From NCBI RefSeq assembly GCF_051401765.1, contig NW_027480535.1, positions 372,001 to 436,000 of the forward strand: DNA of 64,000 nt, given 5' to 3'. A program made the translations under genes and the position numbers. The stretch is from Calliopsis andreniformis. Lineage: Eukaryota; Arthropoda; Insecta; Hymenoptera; Andrenidae. Shown here in pieces: positions 13,995 through 28,110 of the stretch (position 1 is its first letter; every line of letters starts with the position of its first letter). Under the pieces are notes generated by a model. It was not told the DNA's origin. It searched no databases and worked only from the letters and a program-made list of their open reading frames with translations.

Positions 13995-14593
13995 TGATGA
14001 GGATTCAAGAATGAGGATTGAGGATTGAGGATTGAGGATTGAGGATTGAAGATTGAGTATTGAGGATTGAAGATTGTGGATTGAGGATTGAGGATTGAGG
14101 ATTGAGGATTGAGGATTGAGGATTGAGGATTGACAACAGATTGTTGAGGACTGAGGGCTGAAGATTGAGGATTCAGGATTGAGGATTCAGAATTGAGGTT
14201 TGAGGACTGAGGATTGAGGATTGAGGATTGAAGATTGAATATTGATAATTGAAGATTGAGGATTGAGGATTGAGGGTTGTGTATTGAGGACGAGGACTAA
14301 GGGTTGAGTATTGATGTTTGAGGTCTGAGGATTGAGGATTGAGGATTGAGAATAGAGGATTGAGAATTGAGGATTGAAGATTGAGGATTTGGTGTTGAGG
14401 ATTGAAGAATGAGGATTGAGTATTGAAGGTTGAGGATTGATGATTGAGGATTGAGGATTGCGGATTGACGATTGAGGATTGAGGATTGAGGGTTGAAGGT
14501 TGAGCGTTGAGGATTGAAGGTTGAGGATTGACGATTCAGGATTGAGGATTGAGGATGATGGCTGAGGTTTGAGGTTTGAGGTTTGAGTATTGA

Positions 14594-15648
14594 ATCCTGA
14601 GAATTCAGGATGTTCTATTGAGTGTTGAGAATTGAGGATTGATGCTTTAGTATTGAGGATTCAGGATTGATGATTGAGGATTGAGTACTGAAGATTGAGG
14701 ATTGATGATTGAGTATTTAGGATTGAGGATTGAGGATTGAGGATTGAGGATTGAGGATTGAAAATTGAGTATTGAGGATTGAAGGTTGAGGACTGAGGAA
14801 TAAGGATTGAGGATTGAGGATTGAGGATTGAGGATTGACGATTGAAGTTTACGTGCTGAGGATTGAGGGTAGAAGATTGAGGATTGAGTATTGAGGATTG
14901 AGGATGAGGGCTGAGGTTTGATGTTTGAGGTTTGATTATTGAATCCTGAGAATTCAGGATATTCTATTGAGTATTGAGAATTGAGGATTGATGGTTGAGT
15001 ATTGAGACTGAGGATTGAGGATTGAAGATTGTGTATTGATGATTGAAGATTGAGGATTGAGGATTGAGGATTAAAGATTGAGGATTAAGGATTGAGGATT
15101 GGGGACTGAGGATATAGGATTGAATATTGATTATTGAGGATTGAAGATTGAGGATTGAGGATTGAGGATTGAGAATGGAGAATTGAGGATAAGGACTGAG
15201 GGTTGAGGGTTGAGGTTTGAGGAATGAGGATTGAGGATTGAGGATTGAGGATTGAAGATTGAGTATTGATGATTGAAGATTGAGGATTGAGGATTGAGGG
15301 TTGAGGATTGAGAACGATGACTGACGGTTGAGGATTGTGGTTTGAGGATTGAGGATTGAGGATTGAGAATTGAGGACGAGGACTGAGGTTTGAGGATTGA
15401 GGTTTGAGGAAAGAGGATTGAGGATTGAGGATTGCGGATTGAGGATTGAGGATTGAGTATTGAAGGTTGAGGATTGATGACTGAGGATTGAGGATTGCGG
15501 ATTGACGATTGAGGATTGGGGATTGAGGGTTGAATGTTGAGTGTTGAGGATTGAATGTTGAGGACTGACGATTGAGGATTGAGGATTGAGGATGATGGCT
15601 TAGGTTTGAGGTTTGAGGTTTGAGTATTGAATCCTGAGAATTCAGGAT
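14594..15648 (+). repeat. Hairpin cassette group: types I, II and III
   Basis: Dyads lie at 14,594-14,611, 14,943-14,960 and 15,631-15,648. The spacings of 349 and 688 bases are identical to the group at 8.9 kb (offset 5,667). Confidence 0.9.
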
Positions 15649-16907
15649 GTTCTATTGAGTGTTGAGAATTGAGGATTGATGGTTTAGTATTGAGGATTCA
15701 GGATTGAGGATTGAGGATTGAGTATTGAAGATTGAGGATTGATGATTGAGGATTTAGGATTGAGGATTGGGGATTGAGGATTGAGGATTGAAAATTGAGT
15801 ATTGAGGATTGAAGATTGAGGACTGAGGAATAAGGATTGACGATTGAGGATGAGGACTGAGGGTTGAGTATTGATGTCTGAGGTCTGAGGATTGATGATT
15901 GAGGATTGAGAATTGAGGATTGAGGATTGAGTATTGAAAATTGAGGATTGGGTATTGAGGATTGAAGAATGAGGATTGAGGATTGAGGATTGAGGATTGA
16001 GGATTGAAGATTGAGTATTGAGGATTGAGGATTGAGGATTGAGGACTGAGTATTGAGGATTGAGGATTCAGGGTTGAGGATTGAGGATTGAAGATTGAGT
16101 ATTCAGGATTGGAGATTGAGGATTGTGGATTGAGGATTGAGGATTGAGTATCGAAAATTGAGGATTGGGCATTGAGGATTGACGATTGAGGATTGAGTAT
16201 TGAGGATTGAGAATTGAGGATTGAGGATTGAATATTGAGTATTGAGGATTGAAGATTGAGAATTGAGGATTGAGGATTGAGGACTGAAGATGAGGGCTGA
16301 GGGTTGAGGATTGATGTTTGAGGACTGACGATTGAGGATTGAAGATTGAGGATTGGGTATTGAGGACTGAACATTGAGGATTGAGGATTGAGGATTGAGG
16401 ATTGAGGACTGAAGATTGAATATTGATGATTGAAGATTGAGGATTGAGGATTGAGTGTTGTGGATTGGGGACCAGGACTGAGGCTTGAATATTGACGTTT
16501 GAGGTCTGAGGATTGAGGATTGAGGATTGAGAATTGAGGATTGAGGATTGAGGATTGAAGATTGAGGATTGGGTATTGAGGATTGAAGAATGAGGACTGA
16601 GGATTGAGGATTGAGGATTGAGGATTGAAGATTGAGTATTGAGGATTGAAGGTTGAGGGTTGAGGATTGAGGATTGAGTATTTAGGATTGAGGATTGAGG
16701 ATTGAGGATTGAGGATTGAGGATTGAAAATTGAGTATTGAGGATTGAAGGTTGAGGACTGAGGAATAAGGATTGAGGATTGAGGATTGAGGATTGAGGAT
16801 TGACGATTGAAGTTTACGTGCTGAGGATTGAGGGTAGAATATTGAGGATTGAGTATTGAGGATTGAGGATGAGGGCTGAGGTTTGATGTTTGAGGTTTGA
16901 TTATTGA

Positions 16908-17613
16908 ATCCTGAGAATTCAGGATATTCTATTGAGTATTGAGAATTGAGGATTGATGGTTGAGTATTGAGACTGAGGATTGAGGATTGAAGATTGTGTA
17001 TTGATGATTGAAGATTGAGGATTGAGGATTGAGGATTAAAGATTGAGGATTAAGGATTGAGGATTGGGGACTGAGGATATAGGATTGAATATTGATTATT
17101 GAGGATTGAAGATTGAGGATTGAGGATTGAGGATTGAGAATGGAGAATTGAGGATAAGGACTGAGGGTTGAGGGTTGAGGTTTGAGGAATGAGGATTGAG
17201 GATTGAGGATTGAGGATTGAAGATTGAGTATTGATGATTGAAGATTGAGGATTGAGGATTGAGGGTTGAGGATTGAGAACGATGACTGACGGTTGAGGAT
17301 TGTGGTTTGAGGATTGAGGATTGAGGATTGAGAATTGAGGACGAGGACTGAGGTTTGAGGATTGAGGTTTGAGGAAAGAGGATTGAGGATTGAGGATTGC
17401 GGATTGAGGATTGAGGATTGAGTATTGAAGGTTGAGGATTGATGACTGAGGATTGAGGATTGCGGATTGACGATTGAGGATTGGGGATTGAGGGTTGAAT
17501 GTTGAGTGTTGAGGATTGAATGTTGAGGACTGACGATTGAGGATTGAGGATTGAGGATGATGGCTTAGGTTTGAGGTTTGAGGTTTGAGTATTGAATCCT
17601 GAGAATTCAGGAT
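16908..17613 (+). repeat. Hairpin cassette group: types II and III only
   Basis: Dyads lie at 16,908-16,925 and 17,596-17,613. The type I member is absent because the higher-order junction at 16,676 falls between the type I and type II positions. Confidence 0.9.
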
Positions 17614-19781
17614 GTTCTATTGAGTGTTGAGAATTGAGGATTGATGGTTTAGTATTGAGGATTCAGGATTGAGGATTGAGGATTGAGTATTGAAGATTGA
17701 GGATTGATGATTGAGGATTTAGGATTGAGGATTGGGGATTGAGGATTGAGGATTGAAAATTGAGTATTGAGGATTGAAGATTGAGGACTGAGGAATAAGG
17801 ATTGACGATTGAGGATGAGGACTGAGGGTTGATTATTGATGTCTGAGGTCTGAGGATTGATGATTGAGGATTGAGAATTGAGGATTGAGGATTGAGTATT
17901 GAAAATTGAGGATTGGGTATTGAGGATTGAAGAATGAGGATTGAGGATTGAGGATTGAGGATTGAGGATTGAAGATTGAGTATTGAGGATTGAGGATTGA
18001 GGATTGAGGACTGAGTATTGAGGATTGAGGATTCAGGGTTGAGGATTGAGGATTGAAGATTGAGTATTCAGGATTGGAGATTGAGGATTGTGGATTGAGG
18101 ATTGAGGATTGAGTATCGAAAATTGAGGATTGGGCATTGAGGATTGACGATTGAGGATTGAGTATTGAGGATTGAGAATTGAGGATTGAGGATTGAATAT
18201 TGAGTATTGAGGATTGAAGATTGAGAATTGAGGATTGAGGACTGAAGATGAGGGCTGAGGGTTGAGGATTGATGTTTGAGGACTGACGATTGAGCATTGA
18301 AGATTGAGGATTGGGTATTGAGGACTGAACATTGAGGATTGAGGATTGAGGATTGAGGATTGAGGACTGAAGATTGAATATTGATGATTGAAGATTGAGG
18401 ATTGAGGATTGAGTGTTGTGGATTGGGGACCAGGACTGAGGCTTGAATATTGACGTTTGAGGTCTGAGGATTGAGGATTGAGGATTGAGAATTGAGGATT
18501 GAGGATTGAGGATTGAAGAATGAGGACTGAGGATTGAGGATTGAGGATTGAGGATTGAAGATTGAGTATTGAGGATTGAAGGTTGAGGGTTGAGGATTGA
18601 GGATTGAGGATTGAGGATTCAGGATTGTGGTTTGAGGACAGAGGATTGAGGCTTGAGGATTGAGGATTGAGGATTGATGATTGACGATAGAGGATTGAGG
18701 ATTGAAGATTGAGGATTGGGTATTGAGGACTGAACATTGAGGATTGAGGATTGAGGATTGAGGATTGAGGACTGAAGATTGAATATTGATGATTGAAGAT
18801 TGAGGATTGAGGATTGAGTGTTGTGGATTGGGGACCAGGACTGAGGCTTGAATATTGACGTTTGAGGTCTGAGGATTGAGGATTGAGGATTGAGAATTGA
18901 GGATTGAGGATTGAGGATTGAAGATTGAGGATTGGGTATTGAGGATTGAAGAATGAGGACTGAGGATTGAAGATTGAAGATTGAGGATTGTGGATTCAGG
19001 ATTGAGGATTGAGTATCGAAAATTGAGGATTGGGCATTGAGGATTGACGATTGCGGATTGAGTATTGAGGATTGAGAATTGAGGATTGAGGATTGAATAT
19101 TGAGTATTGAGGATTGAAGATTGAGAATTGAGGGTAGAGGATTGAGGGTTGAAGATGAGGGCTGAGGGTTGAGGATTGAGGTTTGAGGACTGAGGATTGA
19201 GGATTGAGGATTGAGAGTTGAGGATTGAGGATTGAGGATTGAGGATTGAGGATTGGGTATTGAAGATTGAGTATTGAGGATTGAAGATTGATGATTGAGG
19301 ATTGAGGATTGAGGATTGAGGATTGAGGATTGAGGATTGAAGATTGAGTATTTATGATTGAAGATTGAGGATTGAGGATTGAGGACTGAGTATTGAGGAT
19401 TGAAGATTGAGGATTCAGGATTGAGAATTGAGGATTGAGGAATGAGGATTGAGGATTGGGGGTTGTGGATTGGGGACCAGGACTGAGGGTTGAATATTGA
19501 TGTTTGAGGTCTGAGGATTGAGGATTGAGGATTGAGAATTGAGGATTGAGGATTGAGGGTTGAAGATTGATGATTGGGTATTGAGGATTGAAGAATGAGG
19601 ATTGAGGATTGAGGATTGAGGCCTGAGGATTGAGAATTGAGAACTGAGGATGAGGACTGAGGGCTGAGGGTTGAGGTTTGAGGAATGAGGACTGACGATT
19701 GAGGATTGAGGATTGAAGATTGAGTATTGAGGATTGAAGTTTGTGGATTGAGGATTGAGGATTGAGGATTGAGGATTGAAG

Positions 19782-21626
19782 ATTGAGGATTGGGGACTGA
19801 GTGTTGAGGGCTGAGTGATGAGAATTGATGTTTGTGGATAGAGATTTGAAGATTGCAGATTGAGTATTGCGTATGGAAAACTCTGAACTGAGGATATTCT
19901 AGTGAGGATTGAGGATTGACAACTGATTGTTGAGGACTGAGGGCTGAAGATTGAGGATTCAGGATTGAGGATTCAGAATTGAGGTTTGTGGACTGAGGAT
20001 TGAGGATTGAGGATTGAAGATTGAATATTGATGATTGAAGATTGAGGATTGAGGATTGAGGATTAATGATTGAGTATTGAGGATTGAAGATTGAGAATTG
20101 AGGATTGAGGATTGAACATTGAGGACTGAGTGTTGAGGGCTGAGTGATGAGAATTGATGTTTGTGGATAGAGATTTGAAGATTGCAGATTGAGTATTGAG
20201 TATTGAAACCTGTGAATTGAGGATATTCTATTGAGGATTGAGGATTGAAAACTGATTGTTGAGGACTGAGGGCTGAAGATTGAGGATTCAGGATTCAGGA
20301 TTCAGAATTGAGGTTTGAGGACTGAGGATTGAGGATTGAGGATTGAGGATTGAGGATTGAGGATTGCGGATTGAAGACTCAGTATTGAGGATTGAAGATT
20401 GAGGATTGAGGATTGAGGATTGAGGATTGAGGATTGATGATTGAGGATTGAGTACTGATGATTGAGTATTGATGACTGAGGCTTGAGGCTTGAGGATTGA
20501 GGACTGAGGATTGAGGATTGAGGATTGATGATTGAATATTGATGATTGAAGATTGAGGATTGAGTATTGAGTGTTGTGGATTGAGGACGAGGACTGAGGG
20601 TTGAGTATTGATGTTTGAGGTCTGAGGATTGAGGATTGAGGATTGAGAATAGAGGATTGAGGATGGAGGATTGAAGATTGAGGATTGAGGATTGAGGATT
20701 GAAGATTGAGTATTGAGGATTGAAGATTGAGGATTGGGGACTGAGTGTTGAGGGCTGAGTGATGAGAATTGATGTTTGTGGATAGAGATTTGAAGATTGC
20801 AGATTGAGTATTGCGTATGGAAAACTCTGAACTGAGGATATTCTAGTGAGGATTGAGGATTGACAACTGATTGTTGAGGACTGAGGGCTGAAGATTGAGG
20901 ATTCAGGATTGAGGATTCAGAATTGAGGTTTGTGGACTGAGGATTGAGGATTGAGGATTGAAGATTGAATATTGATGATTGAAGATTGAGGATTGAGGAT
21001 TGAGGATTAATGATTGAGTATTGAGGATTGAAGATTGAGAATTGAGGATTGAGGATTGAACATTGAGGACTGAGTGTTGAGGGCTGAGTGATGAGGATTG
21101 ATGTTTGTGGATAGAGATTTGAAGATTGCAGATTGAGTATTGAGTATTGAAACCTGTGAATTGAGGATATTCTATTGAGGATTGAGGATTGAAAACTGAT
21201 TGTTGAGGACTGAGGGCTGAAGATTGAGGATTCAGGATTCAGGATTCAGAATTGAGGTTTGAGGACTGAGGATTGAGGATTGAGGATTGAGGATTGAGGA
21301 TTGAGGATTGAGGATTGAAGACTCAGTATTGAGGATTGAAGATTGAGGATTGAGGATTGAGGATTGAGGATTGATGATTGAGGATTGAGTACTGATGATT
21401 GAGTATTGATGACTGAGGCTTGAGGCTTGAGGAATGAGGACTGAGGATTGAGGATTGAGGATTGATGATTGAATATTGATGATTGAAGATTGAGGATTGA
21501 GGATTGAGTGTTGTGGATTGAGGACGAGGACTGAGGGTTGAGTATTGATGTTTGAGGTCTGAGGATTGAGGATTGAGGATTGAGAATAGAGGATTGAGGA
21601 TGGAGGATTGAAGATTGAGGATTTGG
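19782..21626 (+). repeat. 944-base tandem duplication in higher-order copy 2, with four cassette I copies
   Basis: This is the counterpart of 12,150-13,994 at +7,632. Cassette anchors are at 19,830, 20,159, 20,774 and 21,103. Copy 3 of the higher-order unit has only one such segment (anchors 27,650 and 27,979). Either copies 1 and 2 share a derived duplication, or copy 3 lost one. Confidence 0.83.
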
Positions 21627-22225
21627 TGATGAGGATTCAAGAATGAGGATTGAGGATTGAGGATTGAGGATTGAGGATTGAAGATTGAGTATTGAGGATT
21701 GAAGATTGTGGATTGAGGATTGAGGATTGAGGATTGAGGATTGAGGATTGAGGATTGAGGATTGACAACAGATTGTTGAGGACTGAGGGCTGAAGATTGA
21801 GGATTCAGGATTGAGGATTCAGAATTGAGGTTTGAGGACTGAGGATTGAGGATTGAGGATTGAAGATTGAATATTGATAATTGAAGATTGAGGATTGAGG
21901 ATTGAGGGTTGTGTATTGAGGACGAGGACTAAGGGTTGAGTATTGATGTTTGAGGTCTGAGGATTGAGGATTGAGGATTGAGAATAGAGGATTGAGAATT
22001 GAGGATTGAAGATTGAGGATTTGGTGTTGAGGATTGAAGAATGAGGATTGAGTATTGAAGGTTGAGGATTGATGATTGAGGATTGAGGATTGCGGATTGA
22101 CGATTGAGGATTGAGGATTGAGGGTTGAAGGTTGAGCGTTGAGGATTGAAGGTTGAGGATTGACGATTCAGGATTGAGGATTGAGGATGATGGCTGAGGT
22201 TTGAGGTTTGAGGTTTGAGTATTGA

Positions 22226-23280
22226 ATCCTGAGAATTCAGGATGTTCTATTGAGTGTTGAGAATTGAGGATTGATGCTTTAGTATTGAGGATTCAGGATT
22301 GATGATTGAGGATTGAGTACTGAAGATTGAGGATTGATGATTGAGTATTTAGGATTGAGGATTGAGGATTGAGGATTGAGGATTGAGGATTGAAAATTGA
22401 GTATTGAGGATTGAAGGTTGAGGACTGAGGAATAAGGATTGAGGATTGAGGATTGAGGATTGAGGATTGACGATTGAAGTTTACGTGCTGAGGATTGAGG
22501 GTAGAAGATTGAGGATTGAGTATTGAGGATTGAGGATGAGGGCTGAGGTTTGATGTTTGAGGTTTGATTATTGAATCCTGAGAATTCAGGATATTCTATT
22601 GAGTATTGAGAATTGAGGATTGATGGTTGAGTATTGAGACTGAGGATTGAGGATTGAAGATTGTGTATTGATGATTGAAGATTGAGGATTGAGGATTGAG
22701 GATTAAAGATTGAGGATTAAGGATTGAGGATTGGGGACTGAGGATATAGGATTGAATATTGATTATTGAGGATTGAAGATTGAGGATTGAGGATTGAGGA
22801 TTGAGAATGGAGAATTGAGGATAAGGACTGAGGGTTGAGGGTTGAGGTTTGAGGAATGAGGATTGAGGATTGAGGATTGAGGATTGAAGATTGAGTATTG
22901 ATGATTGAAGATTGAGGATTGAGGATTGAGGGTTGAGGATTGAGAACGATGACTGACGGTTGAGGATTGTGGTTTGAGGATTGAGGATTGAGGATTGAGA
23001 ATTGAGGACGAGGACTGAGGTTTGAGGATTGAGGTTTGAGGAAAGAGGATTGAGGATTGAGGATTGCGGATTGAGGATTGAGGATTGAGTATTGAAGGTT
23101 GAGGATTGATGACTGAGGATTGAGGATTGCGGATTGACGATTGAGGATTGGGGATTGAGGGTTGAATGTTGAGTGTTGAGGATTGAATGTTGAGGACTGA
23201 CGATTGAGGATTGAGGATTGAGGATGATGGCTTAGGTTTGAGGTTTGAGGTTTGAGTATTGAATCCTGAGAATTCAGGAT
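22226..23280 (+). repeat. Hairpin cassette group: types I, II and III
   Basis: Dyads lie at 22,226-22,243, 22,575-22,592 and 23,263-23,280, exactly 7,632 bases beyond the group at 14.6 kb. Confidence 0.9.
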
Positions 23281-24539
23281 GTTCTATTGAGTGTTGAGAA
23301 TTGAGGATTGATGGTTTAGTATTGAGGATTCAGGATTGAGGATTGAGGATTGAGTATTGAAGATTGAGGATTGATGATTGAGGATTTAGGATTGAGGATT
23401 GGGGATTGAGGATTGAGGATTGAAAATTGAGTATTGAGGATTGAAGATTGAGGACTGAGGAATAAGGATTGACGATTGAGGATGAGGACTGAGGGTTGAG
23501 TATTGATGTCTGAGGTCTGAGGATTGATGATTGAGGATTGAGAATTGAGGATTGAGGATTGAGTATTGAAAATTGAGGATTGGGTATTGAGGATTGAAGA
23601 ATGAGGATTGAGGATTGAGGATTGAGGATTGAGGATTGAAGATTGAGTATTGAGGATTGAGGATTGAGGATTGAGGACTGAGTATTGAGGATTGAGGATT
23701 CAGGGTTGAGGATTGAGGATTGAAGATTGAGTATTCAGGATTGGAGATTGAGGATTGTGGATTGAGGATTGAGGATTGAGTATCGAAAATTGAGGATTGG
23801 GCATTGAGGATTGACGATTGAGGATTGAGTATTGAGGATTGAGAATTGAGGATTGAGGATTGAATATTGAGTATTGAGGATTGAAGATTGAGAATTGAGG
23901 ATTGAGGATTGAGGACTGAAGATGAGGGCTGAGGGTTGAGGATTGATGTTTGAGGACTGACGATTGAGGATTGAAGATTGAGGATTGGGTATTGAGGACT
24001 GAACATTGAGGATTGAGGATTGAGGATTGAGGATTGAGGACTGAAGATTGAATATTGATGATTGAAGATTGAGGATTGAGGATTGAGTGTTGTGGATTGG
24101 GGACCAGGACTGAGGCTTGAATATTGACGTTTGAGGTCTGAGGATTGAGGATTGAGGATTGAGAATTGAGGATTGAGGATTGAGGATTGAAGATTGAGGA
24201 TTGGGTATTGAGGATTGAAGAATGAGGACTGAGGATTGAGGATTGAGGATTGAGGATTGAAGATTGAGTATTGAGGATTGAAGGTTGAGGGTTGAGGATT
24301 GAGGATTGAGTATTTAGGATTGAGGATTGAGGATTGAGGATTGAGGATTGAGGATTGAAAATTGAGTATTGAGGATTGAAGGTTGAGGACTGAGGAATAA
24401 GGATTGAGGATTGAGGATTGAGGATTGAGGATTGACGATTGAAGTTTACGTGCTGAGGATTGAGGGTAGAATATTGAGGATTGAGTATTGAGGATTGAGG
24501 ATGAGGGCTGAGGTTTGATGTTTGAGGTTTGATTATTGA

Positions 24540-25245
24540 ATCCTGAGAATTCAGGATATTCTATTGAGTATTGAGAATTGAGGATTGATGGTTGAGTATT
24601 GAGACTGAGGATTGAGGATTGAAGATTGTGTATTGATGATTGAAGATTGAGGATTGAGGATTGAGGATTAAAGATTGAGGATTAAGGATTGAGGATTGGG
24701 GACTGAGGATATAGGATTGAATATTGATTATTGAGGATTGAAGATTGAGGATTGAGGATTGAGGATTGAGAATGGAGAATTGAGGATAAGGACTGAGGGT
24801 TGAGGGTTGAGGTTTGAGGAATGAGGATTGAGGATTGAGGATTGAGGATTGAAGATTGAGTATTGATGATTGAAGATTGAGGATTGAGGATTGAGGGTTG
24901 AGGATTGAGAACGATGACTGACGGTTGAGGATTGTGGTTTGAGGATTGAGGATTGAGGATTGAGAATTGAGGACGAGGACTGAGGTTTGAGGATTGAGGT
25001 TTGAGGAAAGAGGATTGAGGATTGAGGATTGCGGATTGAGGATTGAGGATTGAGTATTGAAGGTTGAGGATTGATGACTGAGGATTGAGGATTGCGGATT
25101 GACGATTGAGGATTGGGGATTGAGGGTTGAATGTTGAGTGTTGAGGATTGAATGTTGAGGACTGACGATTGAGGATTGAGGATTGAGGATGATGGCTTAG
25201 GTTTGAGGTTTGAGGTTTGAGTATTGAATCCTGAGAATTCAGGAT
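24540..25245 (+). repeat. Hairpin cassette group: types II and III only
   Basis: Dyads lie at 24,540-24,557 and 25,228-25,245. As at 16.9 kb, type I has been cut off by the higher-order junction (24,308). Confidence 0.9.
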
Positions 25246-27237
25246 GTTCTATTGAGTGTTGAGAATTGAGGATTGATGGTTTAGTATTGAGGATTCAGGA
25301 TTGAGGATTGAGGATTGAGTATTGAAGATTGAGGATTGATGATTGAGGATTTAGGATTGAGGATTGGGGATTGAGGATTGAGGATTGAAAATTGAGTATT
25401 GAGGATTGAAGATTGAGGACTGAGGAATAAGGATTGACGATTGAGGATGAGGACTGAGGGTTGATTATTGATGTCTGAGGTCTGAGGATTGATGATTGAG
25501 GATTGAGAATTGAGGATTGAGGATTGAGTATTGAAAATTGAGGATTGGGTATTGAGGATTGAAGAATGAGGATTGAGGATTGAGGATTGAGGATTGAGGA
25601 TTGAAGATTGAGTATTGAGGATTGAGGATTGAGGATTGAGGACTGAGTATTGAGGATTGAGGATTCAGGGTTGAGGATTGAGGATTGAAGATTGAGTATT
25701 CAGGATTGGAGATTGAGGATTGTGGATTGAGGATTGAGGATTGAGTATCGAAAATTGAGGATTGGGCATTGAGGATTGACGATTGAGGATTGAGTATTGA
25801 GGATTGAGAATTGAGGATTGAGGATTGAATATTGAGTATTGAGGATTGAAGATTGAGAATTGAGGATTGAGGATTGAGGACTGAAGATGAGGGCTGAGGG
25901 TTGAGGATTGATGTTTGAGGACTGACGATTGAGGATTGAAGATTGAGGATTGGGTATTGAGGACTGAACATTGAGGATTGAGGATTGAGGATTGAGGATT
26001 GAGGACTGAAGATTGAATATTGATGATTGAAGATTGAGGATTGAGGATTGAGTGTTGTGGATTGGGGACCAGGACTGAGGCTTGAATATTGACGTTTGAG
26101 GTCTGAGGATTGAGGATTGAGGATTGAGAATTGAGGATTGAGGATTGAGGATTGAAGATTGAGGATTGGGTATTGAGGATTGAAGAATGAGGACTGAGGA
26201 TTGAGGATTGAGGATTGAGGATTGAAGATTGAGTATTGAGGATTGAAGGTTGAGGGTTGAGGATTGAGGATTGAGGATTGAGGATTCAGGATTGTGGTTT
26301 GAGGACAGAGGATTGAGGCTTGAGGATTGAGGATTGAGGATTGATGATTGACGATAGAGGAATGAGGATTGAAGATTGAGGATTGGGTATTGAGGACTGA
26401 ACATTGAGGATTGAGGATTGAGGATTGAGGATTGAGGACTGAAGATTGAATATTGATGATTGAAGATTGAGGATTGAGGATTGAGTGTTGTGGATTGGGG
26501 ACCAGGACTGAGGCTTGAATATTGACGTTTGAGGTCTGAGGATTGAGGATTGAGGATTGAGAATTGAGGATTGAGGATTGAGGATTGAAGATTGAGGATT
26601 GGGTATTGAGGATTGAAGAATGAGGACTGAGGATTGAAGATTGAAGATTGAGGATTGTGGATTCAGGATTGAGGATTGAGTATCGAAAATTGAGGATTGG
26701 GCATTGAGGATTGACGATTGCGGATTGAGTATTGAGGATTGAGAATTGAGGATTGAGGATTGAATATTGAGTATTGAGGATTGAAGATTGAGAATTGAGG
26801 GTAGAGGATTGAGGGTTGAAGATGAGGGCTGAGGGTTGAGGATTGAGGTTTGAGGACTGAGGATTGAGGATTGAGGATTGAGAGTTGAGGATTGAGGATT
26901 GAGGATTGAGGATTGAGGATTGGGTATTGATGATTGAGTATTGAGGATTGAAGATTGATGATTGAGGATTGAGGATTGAGGATTCAGGATTGAGGATTGA
27001 GGATTGAAGATTGAGTATTTATGATTGAAGATTGAGGATTGAGGATTGAGGACTGAGTATTGAGGATTGAAGATTGAGGATTCAGGATTGAGAATTGAGG
27101 ATTGAGGAATGAGGATTGAGGATTGGGGGTTGTGGATTGGGGACCAGGACTGAGGGTTGAATATTGATGTTTGAGGTCTGAGGATTGAGGATTGAGGATT
27201 GAGAATTGAGGATTGAGGATTGAGGGTTGAAGATTGA

Positions 27238-27543
27238 TGATTGGGTATTGAGGATTGAAGAATGAGGATTGAGGATTGAGGATTGAGGCCTGAGGATTGA
27301 GAATTGAGAACTGAGGATGAGGACTGAGGGCTGAGGGTTGAGGTTTGAGGAATGAGGACTGACGATTGAGGATTGAGGATTGAAGATTGATGATTGGGTA
27401 TTGAGGATTGAAGAATGAGGATTGAGGATTGAGGATTGAGGCCTGAGGATTGAGAATTGAGAACTGAGGATGAGGACTGAGGGCTGAGGGTTGAGGTTTG
27501 AGGAATGAGGACTGACGATTGAGGATTGAGGATTGAAGATTGA
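27238..27543 (+). repeat. 153-base local tandem duplication
   Basis: TGATTGGGTATTGAGG occurs at 27,238 and 27,391. Both are followed by the same GAGGCCTGAGG, GAACTGAGGATGAGG and GACTGACGATTGAGG landmarks. The equivalent places in copies 1 and 2 (near 11.94 and 19.57 kb) have a single segment, so this is private to copy 3. Confidence 0.78.
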
Positions 27544-27614
27544 GTATTGAGGATTGAAGGTTGTGGATTGAGGATTGAGGATTGAGGATTGAGGATTGAA
27601 GATTGAGGATTGGG

Positions 27615-28110
27615 GACTGAGTGTTGAGGGCTGAGTGATGAGAATTGATGTTTGTGGATAGAGATTTGAAGATTGCAGATTGAGTATTGCGTATGGAAAA
27701 CTCTGAACTGAGGACATTCTAGTGAGGATTGAGGATTGACAACTGATTGTTGAGGACTGAGGGCTGAAGATTGAGGATTCAGGATTGAGGATTCAGAATT
27801 GAGGTTTGTGGACTGAGGATTGAGGATTGAGGATTGAAGATTGAATATTGATGATTGAAGATTGAGGATTGAGGATTGAGGATTAATGATTGAGTATTGA
27901 GGATTGAAGATTGAGAATTGAGGATTGAGGATTGAACATTGAGGACTGAGTGTTGAGGGCTGAGTGATGAGAATTGATGTTTGTGGATAGAGATTTGAAG
28001 ATTGCAGATTGAGTATTGAGTATTGAAACCTGTGAATTGAGGATATTCTATTGAGGATTGAGGATTGAAAACTGATTGTTGAGGACTGAGGGCTGAAGAT
28101 TGAGGATTCA
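27615..28110 (+). repeat. Cassette I, single b+a pair in higher-order copy 3
   Basis: Anchors lie at 27,650 and 27,979, 329 bases apart. The b copy has GAGGACATTCTAG, where its relatives have GGATATTC. Confidence 0.85.

Larger units (their letters stand above)
9044..16675 (+). repeat. Higher-order repeat unit, copy 1 (7,632 bases)
   Basis: The junction motif GAGTATTTAGG occurs at 9,044, 16,676 and 24,308, spaced exactly 7,632 bases. Markers inside keep the same offset in the next unit: hairpins 9,276 to 16,908, 9,964 to 17,596 and 14,594 to 22,226, and the TTTACGTGCTGAGG marker 9,181 to 16,813. Within the unit there are two hairpin groups, four cassette I copies (12.2-13.5 kb) and a 944-base internal tandem duplication. 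The length is not a multiple of seven, because six-base and other odd units are embedded. The units were compared by eye at markers and sampled stretches, where only isolated single-base differences were seen. Confidence 0.9.
16676..24307 (+). repeat. Higher-order repeat unit, copy 2 (7,632 bases)
   Basis: This lies directly head-to-tail with copy 1 and has the same markers at +7,632. It shares with copy 1 a 28-base deletion near 18.51 kb (10.88 kb in copy 1) that copy 3 lacks at 26.16 kb, so copies 1 and 2 are each other's closest relatives. An example of a difference between them is TAGAG at about 10,050 against TTGAG at the matching place near 17,683. Confidence 0.9.
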
